The notes below the pieces were generated by a model that was not told where the DNA came from, made no database searches, and saw only the letters and a program-made list of their open reading frames with translations. The position numbers and the translations under genes are program-made. Below are positions 19,401 to 27,306 of a stretch of DNA of 64,000 nucleotides, piece by piece (the stretch's first letter is position 1; every line of letters starts with the position of its first letter). Source of the stretch: Arcuatula senhousia (Eukaryota; Mollusca; Bivalvia; Mytilida; Mytilidae); NCBI GenBank assembly GCA_963971305.1, contig OZ020309.1, forward strand, positions 12,021,001-12,085,000, given 5' to 3'.

Positions 19401-22307
19401 TTTCACTTCATTGTTTTAATTACCAATATTGGAATCTTACCCTATCCCACTAAAAAATCTACAGAGAAGAAACGCCCAAAAGGACTGTACAACGCTGGAG
19501 GCCAAGACACCAACACCGTTGACAGTCAAAGACCACATCAGTATGGATCGTCTCCCTTGATGGTCAGCCAAACTTCCCCAAAAATATCCACCAAGCAACA
19601 TTCCTAAAATATATAAGTAAAATGATTTTTTTTATCAAAACAAGAAAGCACAATGGCCAATTAAAAGGGAAGCACTATTTGGGTTTAAACCCTGCCCCCT
19701 CCTCGAAAAGTTTGTTATTCTAGTGATATTTTTTTTTGCAAAATTGGTCTGGAACACCCCCCCCCCCCAATTTGTTTTCAGAGGATGATATGTTTAACAT
19801 CCCCCCTTTTGAACTTAAACTGTGGCCAATCCAGAGGGGGTGTAACCTGGGTTGGAACCTAGTATCTTTTCCTTCAAAAATTTTGTGTTTCTAGTGTAGT
19901 TTTTTGACAAAATTGGTCTGGAACCCAAATTTTTTTTTCAGTGAATAATATTTGTAAGAACCCCCACCCTTTTGAAAAATTCTTGAATTGTCCCTGAAGT
20001 ATGTTTATGAAAGTAGAGGTGGGCTGGCAATTATAATGGAGATGTGGTTTTTTACATCTTAATTTACTTCTGATACCTGTTTGACTAGATCAATTACAAG
20101 GATGAGACATAAAAATACAACTATTTAACCTTGTCTGTTTTGTAGTAAACTAATGAATAAATTCATTGAAATTTTCTTAAATTGTAGTAAACCTATGTGT
20201 CGAAATAACATTGCCAACTTATATTATTTATTTGTCTTATGTATCATCTAAAAAAGTTCTTAATAAACATGAATGCACATGTAAATCGAATCACAATGCC
20301 AATAAGTGTTTCATATTTCTGACAATTACGGAAAATATCAGTACCTATAAAAACAATGGCGTTCAGCCATCCTTTGTCGTTGGATGACAAATTAAGGTCA
20401 CATGTGGCCGCTGGTAGCAGAAAGGAGACAGATAAAACTTCTATGGCATCACTAGAGACAGCCCAACCACACAGAGCTAACACCTTCCAATGGAAACATC
20501 CATATCCTGAAAATATAATCATGAAAAATAAATAAAATATAAAACTAAACTGTCCTTGATTTATGGAGGTTGCAAGTGTCACACACACTTATTCCACATC
20601 TCATTAAATTAATCCACTGTCCCATGGCAGAAACAGAAATTTGAAAAGGGGGTCGTATTTCTGGTCATGCTTCAATGATATGATTATCCAACCATTTCTT
20701 TTTGACAAATAGGGACCCTTGAACCAGCCCTGTGGTCTACCCTGTTGTGACATGACCAGAGTTTGCATCTAATAAGAGGACTAAACAGAAGTACATGTAA
20801 GGAGGAGAGGAACTGGGAACAGTAGAGATAGAAATAGGGGAAAGAAAATGAATTCAAAGGATGAAGCAGGAGACAAGAGGAAAGGAAAAGAAAATAAAGA
20901 GATGTGGAATAAATGTATGCGACACAGCCCACAATTAAACGGCAATTTAGAAAAACCACAATGGACAACCGCCAGCAGCCTTCAACAAGGCCATTTGGCA
21001 CTGCTCGCGGTTCTGCAATTGGCCCATGGTCTAAATAAGATGCATATAATTCAAATCCAGCCCTGAAATAGTCACCACTATTGGACCCTCCCACTTCTAA
21101 TTGATGTAAAATGGTCACAAAAGAGATATAACTATTGTCATTATGTCATAGCTACCTGTTTGTTTCAACGCCTCTTCATATGTCACACAATCACTATTCA
21201 CATTATTGTCATCTCCTGAAAAAATATTAACATGTACAATAAATTGAAGAATGTTGTAAGCCTGAAAAGAGGGGGGGTAGGACCTTTTTCGGGACACCGG
21301 GATTGGCCATATTTAAGCTCGGGATTCCGGGATTTGGACAATTAAAGTTCGGGATTCCGGGATCAACTTTACCGGGCTTCTGGATTTTCTCATTTTTAAG
21401 TCGGGATGACAGGATTTTGTAAAAATTAGTTCGGGATTCCGGGATCAGACCCCCTCCTACCCCCCCTCTGAAAAGGCCAGACAAAATCAGTAGACAAAGA
21501 CTCATCACAAAAACAAACCATGCATGTACAACACATAACACAAATACTTATTACATTACTAAACTGCAACTTTGTCAAAATGAGAGTGAACTCAGGTGGT
21601 TTGGAAGGGCAAGTGGTTCCTACTTGCTACAATGTATAGCACACACTTCACTTTGCTGATGATCAAGGTACTGTGGGTCAAATCCAATAAAAAATAAACA
21701 TCTATGTCAAACCAACATCTATACTCATGAGGGGGGGTAGGAGGGGGTCTGATCCCGGAATCCCGAACTAATTTTTACAAAATCCCGACTTAAAAATGAG
21801 AAAATCCCGAAGCCCGGTCAAGTTGATATAATTTTATCCTGGAATCCCGAACTTAAATTGTCCAAATCCTGGAATCCCAAGCTTAAATATGACCAATCCC
21901 GGTGTCCCGAAAAAGGTCCTACCCCCCCTCACTCATCTATCAGATAAAAATCCTGTATTTGTAAACAACAACATGATATCTTCATTGACCATAACTGGGG
22001 ACCAATATACTCTGAACGGAATGTATATCAAAAAATTAATCAAATAAGATGTTAAAGATCAAAATTACAACAAAGTTCCAGACAAAGCTAAGAAAATATA
22101 TAAGTTACATGTATATATACCTATTTTACAATAATCCATAACTGATATGGGTTTCATCATAATGCAGGTTGAAACAAAATTAACAACACATGTAGATGTT
22201 AAATCAATACGTACCTGGCTCTTTATCATTTATCAGTGGTTCATGTTCATCAGATCTTTCCATACCAATACTTTCATCCATTGGACCATTAAATATATTT
22301 GTAAAAC
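10314..22307 (-). CDS. SV2/SVOP-like synaptic vesicle MFS transporter (12 exons)
   Basis: A multi-exon gene for a 12-helix major facilitator superfamily protein of the synaptic vesicle 2 group. Family members sit in secretory-vesicle membranes; their transported substrate is not settled. Exons in coding order: 22215-22307, 21156-21215, 20345-20506, 19441-19603, 19052-19173, 18133-18290, 17069-17152, 16147-16251, 14464-14552, 13673-13902, 12456-12615, 10314-10497. All junctions are GT/AG, and the phases sum to 528 codons from the Met at 22281. Diagnostic stretches include GGSIPVIFSYFTEF (helix 4), YHSWRVFVALCAFPS, SYYGLWMWFPELF and GWNALDVLSAELFP, all close to vertebrate SV2. The predicted 527 residues compare with about 680-740 for SV2A-C and about 550 for SVOP. 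The luminal loop after helix 7 is only about 40 residues, without the long repeat-rich loop of SV2. The N-terminus may extend into an upstream exon not identified. Confidence 0.92.
11676..11776. repeat. 19-bp perfect inverted repeat
   Basis: TGGCGCCACCCCTCGCCCA at 11676-11694 is exactly reversed at 11758-11776, 63 bp apart. These are the only GC-rich patches for several hundred bases. They may be the ends of a ~100-bp foldback element in the intron between exons 11 and 12; no target duplication is evident. Confidence 0.75.
12456..12615 (-). CDS. SV2-like exon 11 (helices 9-10)
   Basis: Encodes LSMVLSGVAVFFIPLIHDKY, then ENLGISCVFGAVSTVGWNAL and DVLSAELFPTHL. 'GWNALDVLSAELFPTHLR' is almost the SV2 signature WNALDVLTVELYP. 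Donor gtatgt. Confidence 0.95.
13140..13345 (+). repeat. Retroelement 3' untranslated fragment in an intron
   Basis: Matches the complement of 40585-40735: 'CTTCCTGAGCACC', 'GAGTTCACGTTGTTGATT', 'TTTTGTGTTTTT', 'ACTGGTTTTGCTGTTGCCCT', 'CCCCATTGGTGCCTCT'. It lies between exons 10 and 11. Confidence 0.65.
13673..13902 (-). CDS. SV2-like exon 10 (luminal loop and helix 8)
   Basis: Encodes YYGLWMWFPELFSRMKNGGS, a short Cys-bearing luminal loop with two N-glycosylation sequons (NST, NET), then NWVYFSGFMTALSNLPGNIL (helix 8) and MDRIGRRQLL, the second MFS signature. In vertebrate SV2 the same loop is roughly 100 residues longer. Confidence 0.93.
14155..14345 (-). repeat. Interspersed repeat G copy 1
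   Basis: It shares 'TCCCTTTCCAGATTGCAGT', 'CGACAACC', 'TCCCTTTCCAAGGACTAGC' and 'CTTGAGCCCATCC' with 17895-18105. Both copies are in introns of the transporter. No coding or RNA structure is apparent. Confidence 0.55.
14464..14552 (-). CDS. SV2-like exon 9 (helix 7)
   Basis: Encodes LKESTLQLFQGSLLKSTILM, then IIVNFVLSF plus a split Gly. The hydrophobic stretch is helix 7, and it joins exon 10 to give LSFGYYGLWMWFP, matching 'MSFSYYGLTVWFP' in SV2. Confidence 0.9.
14690..15470. repeat. Intronic ~220-bp tandem duplication
   Basis: 14740-14915 and 15300-15465 share, in order, 'GGTTTATCATTGCTC'-like, 'AGATTCTAAC', 'TCTCTGTTGTT', 'CTTAAAATCAAT', 'AGGATCTAA' and 'AATAATTGATTCAT' blocks. They are diverged direct copies about 560 bp apart within the intron between exons 8 and 9. 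Confidence 0.65.
15487..16140 (-). repeat. Six tandem partial copies of SV2-like exon 8
   Basis: Copies start (by the complement of their donor, 'ACTTAC') at 15487, 15600, 15707, 15814, 15927 and 16034, with the real exon's donor at 16141. Spacings are 113, 107, 107, 113, 107, 107, which reveals a 327-bp three-copy super-unit. All six keep an open frame equivalent to YDxSQHIPHGPxGDD...GCSV and the gtaagt donor. Differences are few (for example GPGG in two copies, GIG in one). Upstream of each copy there is only AT-rich sequence (tatatag or accggtgg), not a normal polypyrimidine acceptor. Confidence 0.9.
16147..16251 (-). CDS. SV2-like exon 8 (cytosolic loop)
   Basis: Thirty-five codons (VKSLTLGYDNSQHIPHGPVG, then DDTTCCNRIGTGCSV) with acceptor ttcag and donor gtaagt. 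It is the most complete member of a tandem family of seven; the other six (15487-16140) lack the first ~7 codons. It is chosen because only it has a good acceptor and the right phase. Confidence 0.82.
16628..16936. mobile_element. CAG-GGCGGATCC inverted-repeat element
   Basis: Ends are CAGGGGCGGATC at the left and GATCCGCCACTG at the right, inverted with one mismatch. The element is flanked by a 5-bp duplication GGAAC (16623-16627 and 16937-16941). The interior is 'AATTTTTGAAAGGGGG'-type noncoding sequence. These ends are widespread in invertebrate genomes (from memory). A partial relative is at 23203-23325. Confidence 0.75.
17069..17152 (-). CDS. SV2-like exon 7 (cytosolic loop)
   Basis: Twenty-eight codons, ANREAEAINVLRKVYYANRT then NKSLSTFR, form the start of the large cytosolic loop between helices 6 and 7. 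It joins exon 6 in frame (FLLT-ANREAE) and exon 8 in frame (STFR-VKSL). Donor gtaagt. Confidence 0.9.
17895..18110 (-). repeat. Interspersed repeat G copy 2
   Basis: Second copy of the block described at 14155-14345, here between exons 7 and 6. It contains 'CCCTCTCCAGTTTGCAGT', 'GGACTAGCATC' and 'CTTGAGAACATCC'. Confidence 0.55.
18133..18290 (-). CDS. SV2-like exon 6 (helices 5-6)
   Basis: Encodes LAWAVIPQDIGYSTSTFTYH, then SWRVFVALCAFPSLSSALCF and ILMPESPKFLLT. The 'PESPKFLL' motif after helix 6 is a family hallmark. The first ~35 nt of the exon plus its acceptor are repeated twice upstream at 18291-18415. Confidence 0.93.
18291..18415 (-). repeat. Two extra copies of the exon 6 acceptor region
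   Basis: Blocks of 59-60 bp repeat 'CAATATCTYRNGGTAT' and 'GGCTAAACCTA', so each has its own copy of the acceptor (starts at 18350 and 18409) and the first ~9 codons. The nearer copy has a TGA after LAWAVIP; the further one reads LAWAVIPRDIGYTKS. Neither continues into the rest of the exon. Confidence 0.8.
19052..19173 (-). CDS. SV2-like exon 5 (helix 4)
   Basis: Encodes VGGSIPVIFSYFTEFQPKDR, then RGMMISALATFWMCGNIIAA. This is nearly co-linear with vertebrate SV2 helix 4 through helix 5. Donor gtatgt; acceptor tttttag. Confidence 0.93.
19441..19603 (-). CDS. SV2-like exon 4 (helices 2-3, MFS motif A)
   Basis: Encodes MLLGGYFWGSLADHQGRRSI, then helix 3 and CRFFSGIG. 'GSLADHQGRR' is the MFS signature between helices 2 and 3. 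The junction to exon 5 restores GIGVGGSIP, as in SV2. Confidence 0.93.
19690..19990 (-). repeat. Two diverged ~170-bp tandem units with C-runs
   Basis: The pair shares 'TTCTAGTGATATTTTTTTT'/'TTCTAGTGTAGTTTTTTGA', 'CAAAATTGGTCTGGAAC' and 'CCCCCTTTTGAA'. Noncoding intronic repeat between exons 4 and 3. Confidence 0.5.
20345..20506 (-). CDS. SV2-like exon 3 (helix 1)
   Basis: Encodes YGCFHWKVLALCGWAVSSDA, continuing IEVLSVSFLLPAATCDLNLS and so on to GWLNAIVFI. This is helix 1, the first luminal loop and the start of helix 2. The 'DAIEVLSVSFLLP' block corresponds to 'DGVEVFVVGFVLP' in vertebrate SV2. Confidence 0.92.
20899..21032 (+). repeat. Interspersed repeat, family F copy 2
   Basis: Near-identical to 1675-1809 and in the same orientation. 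It lies between exons 3 and 2 of the transporter. The 144-codon minus frame that crosses it (20684-21118) shows no family resemblance. Confidence 0.75.
21156..21215 (-). CDS. SV2-like exon 2
   Basis: A 60-nt exon encoding DDNNVNSDCVTYEEALKQTG. The 'TYEEAL-QTGYG' that reads across into exon 3 matches the pre-helix-1 segment of SV2/SVOP proteins. Acceptor ttcag, donor gtagct. Confidence 0.85.
21270..21469. mobile_element. CGGGATTCCGGGAT element, left copy
   Basis: About 200 bp bounded by GGGGGGGTAGGACC and CCTCCTACCCCCC. The interior repeats 'TTCGGGATTCCGGGAT' separated by AT-rich spacers. A complete second copy lies inverted at 21730-21930. Confidence 0.7.
21580..21729 (-). repeat. Retroelement 3' fragment between two foldback copies
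   Basis: Matches 40730-40870: 'GAGTGAACTCAGGTG', 'GTTCCTRCTTGCTA', 'GTCAAATCC', 'CAAACCAACATCTRTACTCAT'. It ends exactly where the right-hand inverted element begins. Confidence 0.6.
21730..21930. mobile_element. CGGGATTCCGGGAT element, right (inverted) copy
   Basis: Inverted counterpart of 21270-21469 with 'ATCCCGGAATCCCGAACT' repeats and terminal GGGGGGGTAGG / CCTACCCCCC. Together the two could fold into a ~200-bp stem with a ~260-nt loop in the transcript of the intron between exons 1 and 2. Confidence 0.7.
22215..22307 (-). CDS. SV2-like exon 1 (first recognised; N-terminal cytoplasmic)
   Basis: Encodes FTNIFNGPMDESIGMERSDE and then HEPLINDKEP, ending CCAG before gtacgt. The acidic tail resembles SV2/SVOP cytoplasmic N-termini. 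The exon is preceded by an acceptor (ttaacag), so transcription begins further upstream. The first Met in frame is at 22281, but an upstream coding exon would make the protein longer. Confidence 0.75.
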
Positions 22308-22388
22308 CTGTTAAATTTATAAATGCAAAGTGTGTTAATTCATAAACTACTTAAAATTTGTAACAGAAATTTAAATTTAATTCAAACT

Positions 22389-23137
22389 AGAATACTGACA
22401 AAGTCAGAAAGGGCCCCACGGCAAAAAATCTAAGTGTTTTCAAAATCATACGAACTTTGATTATAACCACTAAAGCATGTTCCATGGAATGTGTATGGAA
22501 TTTCAGAGCTGTATTGTTAATAGCCTTTGAGTTTTATTGTTAAAAAATTCCAATTCTCAAAATCTGTGATTTTCGATAAAAAATTAAGTTTTTTTCAAAA
22601 ATATTAAACAGATTTGCACAAAATTTTAATATGCAAATAATGACATGCTACTTAGCAACTGTACAAAAGTTTCAGAACTGTATTGTTAACAGTTTTTGAG
22701 TTTTAGTGTTCACAAAAGTCCAATTCTCAAAATCTGAGATTTTTTAAAAAAATGAAGTTTTTTACAAAAATATTAATCAGATTTGCTAAAAATTTTAATA
22801 TGCAAATCATGACATGCAACCTAGCAGCTGTACAAAGTTTCAGAACTGTATTAATTACAGTTTTTGAGTTTTAGTGTTCACAAAGTCCATTTCTCAAAAT
22901 CTGTGATTTTTGAAAAAAATGAAGTTTTTTTTCAAAAATATTAAACATTTTTGCATGAAATTTTAATATGCAAATTATGACATGCTATTAAGTAGCTGTA
23001 CAAAATTTCAGAACTGTAGTGTTAATAGTTTTTTAGTTTTAGTGTTCACAAGAATTGTTGACAGACTGACAGACGGACGGACAGACAGACAGACAAAGTG
23101 AAAACTATAGGGCGTCCGAAGATGCAGGACCCTAATA
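22389..23137 (+). repeat. Element C: four ~150-bp tandem units
   Basis: It opens AAAGGGCCCCACGGC and closes GGGCGTCCGAAGATGC. Units are anchored on 'CTCAAAATCTGTGATTTT', 'TTTTAATATGCAAATWATGA' and 'AGAACTGTATTGTTAACAG'. A GACAGACGGACGGACAGACA tract precedes the 3' end. The same 3' end occurs alone, inverted, at about 37507-37575. Confidence 0.75.
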
Positions 23138-23202
23138 ACTACAATGCACTTTTAGAATCAAATAAATACACATGAATAACATTATTAAAACAAGAAAAAG
23201 AC

Positions 23203-23325
23203 GGATCCAGAAATATTCAAATGGGGGGGTGAAAAATGGTAAAAAACCTTCTAGGACCTCTCCGAACAAATTTTTTTGTCAAATGGGGGGGGGGGGGGGG
23301 GCAGTATGCCGATCCTAGATCAACC
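23203..23325. repeat. CGGATCC-type element fragment with an 18-base G run
   Basis: GACGGATCCAGAAATATTCA followed by AAATGGGGGGG, and then an uninterrupted G run near 23285-23302. It resembles the interior of 16628-16936. The run is a candidate G-quadruplex and a likely assembly weak point. Confidence 0.5.
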
Positions 23326-24350
23326 TTTGCAGAAGCTTGAAATTGCTCATCTGACCTACAGTGAGTTTAATAATGCTTGAGGGACCATAACTTCTATAAG
23401 GGGTAACTTGAAAACTCTAATCAATATGTTTTTAGAGCTAAACTAACTTAACAATATTGCAATTAAAAGTTTTTCTTCAGCTGTACTGGTTTGCAACATA
23501 ATATTGAAAGGCTGTGAAAATAGTCAGTTTTCACATTCTAATTAAGGGAAATAACTCCTAAGCCCTATAACTTTGACCCTCTTAAATATTTTGTAGATCC
23601 AAATGTTCTTAATACTTTAAACCGGGAAATTTTCGTACCGCCTTTTTTTGCTATAGGACAACTGAATCTTAGTTCACACAGTTTTAAATTTGCAATGTAA
23701 TGTTACTGTACATAGACTACAATAGAAAACAAATATGTTTGTGCAGTTTAATCTTCGCACTAGCGACGTGAACACCGAAATAAAACTGTCGTGAAAATTT
23801 CCTGCTTTACAGTAATATGTAATTAAAATTTCTCCAATATCTTATATATTTTCAAGAAATTTGGATTAATAAGCACAAAATTTGGACAAAATAATGAAAA
23901 AGTACAATAACTCCTATGTGGGTTTTTGAATGTTCTTCAAAATTTCAGGACAGGTAGATCTTAAAGTGTTTTTGCTCCTACTAGAATTTGGTATCTGTAA
24001 ACATTTTTTAATGTTATTTGCAAAATAATCAACTCCAATTTAATCCTACATGTATGTTCCATTTTAATTTATAGCAACCAGGACATTTTGCAAGAAAAAT
24101 ACAGAACCTGTTGAAATTATTCCCTGTTCAATTTTTTGGGGTACAAATGATTAAATCTTCAAATTCTGTTTTCCAACAAGTCAAAATCAGAGCGATAGTT
24201 TTGTACCACTAACATGACTAATGCTCATTAACAACTACCAGTACTCCAAGTTTGATTGCAGTTGAAGTTATGATGTCAGAGGAGTTTAGATTTTTCAGTA
24301 AAATGAGGAATTTTATTGAGAAAGAATTCAAACACTGTCAGGGCTTTTTG
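23326..24350 (+). repeat. Diverged family A copy carrying a MITE
   Basis: Recognisable blocks of the 3948-5934 element are present: 'GGGAAATAACTCCTAAG', 'TATTTTGTAGATCC', 'TTCAAAATTTCAGGACAGGT', 'CAAGTTTGATTGCAGTTGAA', 'GTCAGAGGAGTTTA'. Both terminal hairpins are lost. Confidence 0.6.
23613..23814. mobile_element. Short inverted-repeat element (MITE)
   Basis: TACTTTAAACCGGGAAATTT at the left and its imperfect complement (AAATTTCCTGCTTTACAGTA) at the right bound about 200 bp inserted in a family A copy. Its ends resemble those of 9008-9201. Confidence 0.6.
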
Positions 24351-25954
24351 CAAAGCTTTAATGAGTGTCCTCTTGTATAACTTGTCCACACATGTTCATA
24401 TCTTGTAGAACATAACCAGCTTATTGTTGTAAATTAAAGACTGATTTTATTTTATTTCATTAAAAACTTCAGTGAAAATATTTGATAGAAAAACTTCTTA
24501 TATTTTGTTTATAAAAAGAAATTACTGAACCTAAAGAACAGAATAAATGATAGTTTCTAAACCAAATGTTAATTTTATCATTGCAGGAGACCTTAATGCC
24601 AAGAGTATGGAATGGAATAACCAACAACAAAATAAAAGTGGAGAAATCATAGATCTGCTTACAAGTACAGGTATGGTTTGCATCAATGACGGTCAACCAA
24701 CTAGTGGTAACTCGGAATCAGTCATAGATCTAATTCTTATAGATTCAACCTTCCAACAACATGTCGTATGCTGTGACACACTATCTCACGGGTCCATCAA
24801 GTCTGACCATATAAGCGTACTAACAGAACTAGATGTGTGCTCAGAAGAAACTACCAACACTGCCAGGAAAATATATCAGATGAGGAAAGTGGACTGGGCA
24901 AAATGGAAACAAGCTACAGAAGAACGCTTTAAAGTGTGGCTAGAGCCAAGCAGGAGTGATAGGGTGGAGGAATGGTATCAAAGCTATTCAGAGATAATAG
25001 ACACCAAAAAGAGAGGAACTTGTACCAAATAAAGAAATAAAGAAAAAGAAACACTAAAAACCTTGCTGGGGGAACCACTCAGTCAGTACAGCAAAGAAAC
25101 ACCTGAATTATTGCCAGAACCAATATAAAAGAAGAAGCACCATCCAAAACAAAGACAAGTTAGTAGCAGCCACAGAGGAACTAGAGAAAATAAAAGAAGA
25201 GGCAAAAACACAGTGGAGGGATAGACTAGTAGAGCGACTAAACAGCGCCAACAACTCCCAGGAATTTTGGAAAACCGTTAAGAAGATGACCAAAAAAGAC
25301 CAAAGAATCTTCAGTTCTGCCCCTTATAGTCAACAATAGAGCACAGTTCCAAGAGGATGAAAAATCCCAAACCTTGGAGAAAGTGTTTTTTGGTGGAGCA
25401 CACATAGATCCCAACAACTTCGACCAGAACTTCTTTGATAGAGTGTCTAAAGAATACGCTGAAATTGAAAGACTGGCGGTAAATAAAGACACATCAGAAA
25501 ATATGATAAAAATGGACAGAAAGATCGACCAAAAGGAAGTAATGGCAGCAGTACTAAATCTGAAAGAGGGAACAGCCCCAGGAGTTGATAGAGAAACTAC
25601 ATTTGTACTTGGAGGTGCGAATGAAGAAACAATCATCGCTTTCACAGGTGGGTCTTGTCAGGGAAACCCAGGACCGGGGGGGGGGGGGGTGTGGAAAGGG
25701 GGGTATTTAATCCCCGCTCCCCGCCTCCTTTCTCCCCGTTCCCCGCCCCCTGTCTCACCGCTCCCCGCCTTCCTTTCTCCCCGTTCCCCGCCCATATCTC
25801 ACCGCTCCCCGCCCCCTTTGAAGTTTCTCCCCGCGCCCGTCCATATTTCACCGGGACCGACCATTTAACTTGAAGGGGGGCCTTGGTTTTTTCCTAAAAA
25901 ATATTCTTAAAATTATTTTTGATGAAAAAATATTTTGGCAGCAGAGGGTAAGAA

Positions 25955-27306
25955 ACAAGAGGCTCCCAGGAGCCTGAATCGCTCACCTGGTCTTAATGTC
26001 AACCCTTTGAAGACTTTTGTATAGCTAAATGAGCTGAATGTTTAAGCAATAAAAAGCTTTTCTCTATCTGCAATAGTTTTCATTCCAAAGCAAAAAACAC
26101 TATTTTTCACCTTTAAAGGGCCATAACCCCTTAAAGGAGTCATCTGACAACTTCGACCCTAAAAAGACTTTTGTAGAGCTAATTAAGCTGAACATTTAAG
26201 CAAGCAACATCTTTTCTCTATCTGCAATAGTTTTCTTTCTTTAGGCCAAAAACACTATTTTTTGCCTTTAAGGGGCCGTAACCACTATAAGGGGTTATCT
26301 GGCAAATTTGACCCTATGGAAACTTTTGTAGAGCTAAATGAGCTGAACATTTAAGCAAGCAACAACTTTTCTCTATCTGCAATAGTTTTCATTCCATAGG
26401 CCAAAAAACACTATTTTTTGCCTTTAAGGGGCTGTAACCCCTATAAGGGGTCATCTGACAACTTCGACCCTATGGAGACTTTTGTAGAGCTAAATGAGCT
26501 GAACATTTAAGCAAGCAACAGCTTTTCTCTATAGATCTGCAATAGTTTTCATTCTATAGGCCAAAAACAATATTTTTTGCCTTTAAGGGGCCGTAACCCC
26601 TATAAGGGGTCATCTGACCACTTCGACCCTATGGAGGCTAGTGTAGAGCTAAACCAGCTGAACATTTAAGCAAGCAACAGCTTTTCTCTATCTGCAAAAG
26701 TTTTCATTCTATAGGCCAAAAACTCTACTTTTTGCCTTTAAGGGGCCATAACCCCTATAAGGAGTCATCTGACAACTTTGACCTTATGGAGACTTTTGTA
26801 GAGCTAAATGAGCTGAACATTTAAGCAAGCAACAGCTTCTCTCTATCTGCAATAGTTTTCATTCTATAGGCCAAAAACATGAAAAAATGCTATTTTTCAC
26901 CTTTAAGGGGCCGTAACTCCCATAAGGGGTCATCTGACAACTTCGACTCAATGGAGACTTTAGTAGAGCTTTTGATGCTGAAGCAGTAGCGTGGCATCAG
27001 ATTTCATCTATCTCTTATACTTTTTGATTTACAAGCCAAAAACAGTAGTCTGACCCCCCTGGTCTATTTTTAGCAACGGCGGCCATGTTTTTTGACGGAT
27101 CAAAATACCGAACACAATTTTTGTGCAGGACACCCTAAGGATCAATCATATCAAGTTTGAAGAAATTCTGTTCAGCAGTTTCAGAGAAAAGATTTTTTAA
27201 AAATTGTTAACAGACGACGACGACGACGACGATGACGACGACGCGGACGACGACGGACACCAAGTGATGGTAATAGCTCACATGGACCTTCGGTCCAGGT
27301 GAGCTA
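25955..27306 (+). repeat. Family A element, complete copy
   Basis: Begins ACAAGAGGCTCCCAGGAGCC and ends in the 3' hairpin GGACC-TTC-GGTCC flanked by GCTCACAT/AGGTGAGC. It holds about seven ~145-bp units anchored on 'AAGCAAGCAACAGCTTTTCT' and 'ATAAGGGGTCATCTGACAAC', and an (ACG)n tract at about 27207-27262. It is the cleanest copy in the window for defining both ends. Confidence 0.88.

Noticed and set aside
20684..21118. 144-codon minus-strand frame between transporter exons 3 and 2
   Set aside because: It overlaps a dispersed repeat (20899-21032, also at 1675-1809), shows low-complexity Leu/Ser/Phe runs and has no recognisable domain.
25642..25873. Pro/Arg-rich frames in the CCCCGCTCCCCGCC segment
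   Set aside because: All frames of this low-complexity repeat are open by composition; they are part of a mobile element arm.
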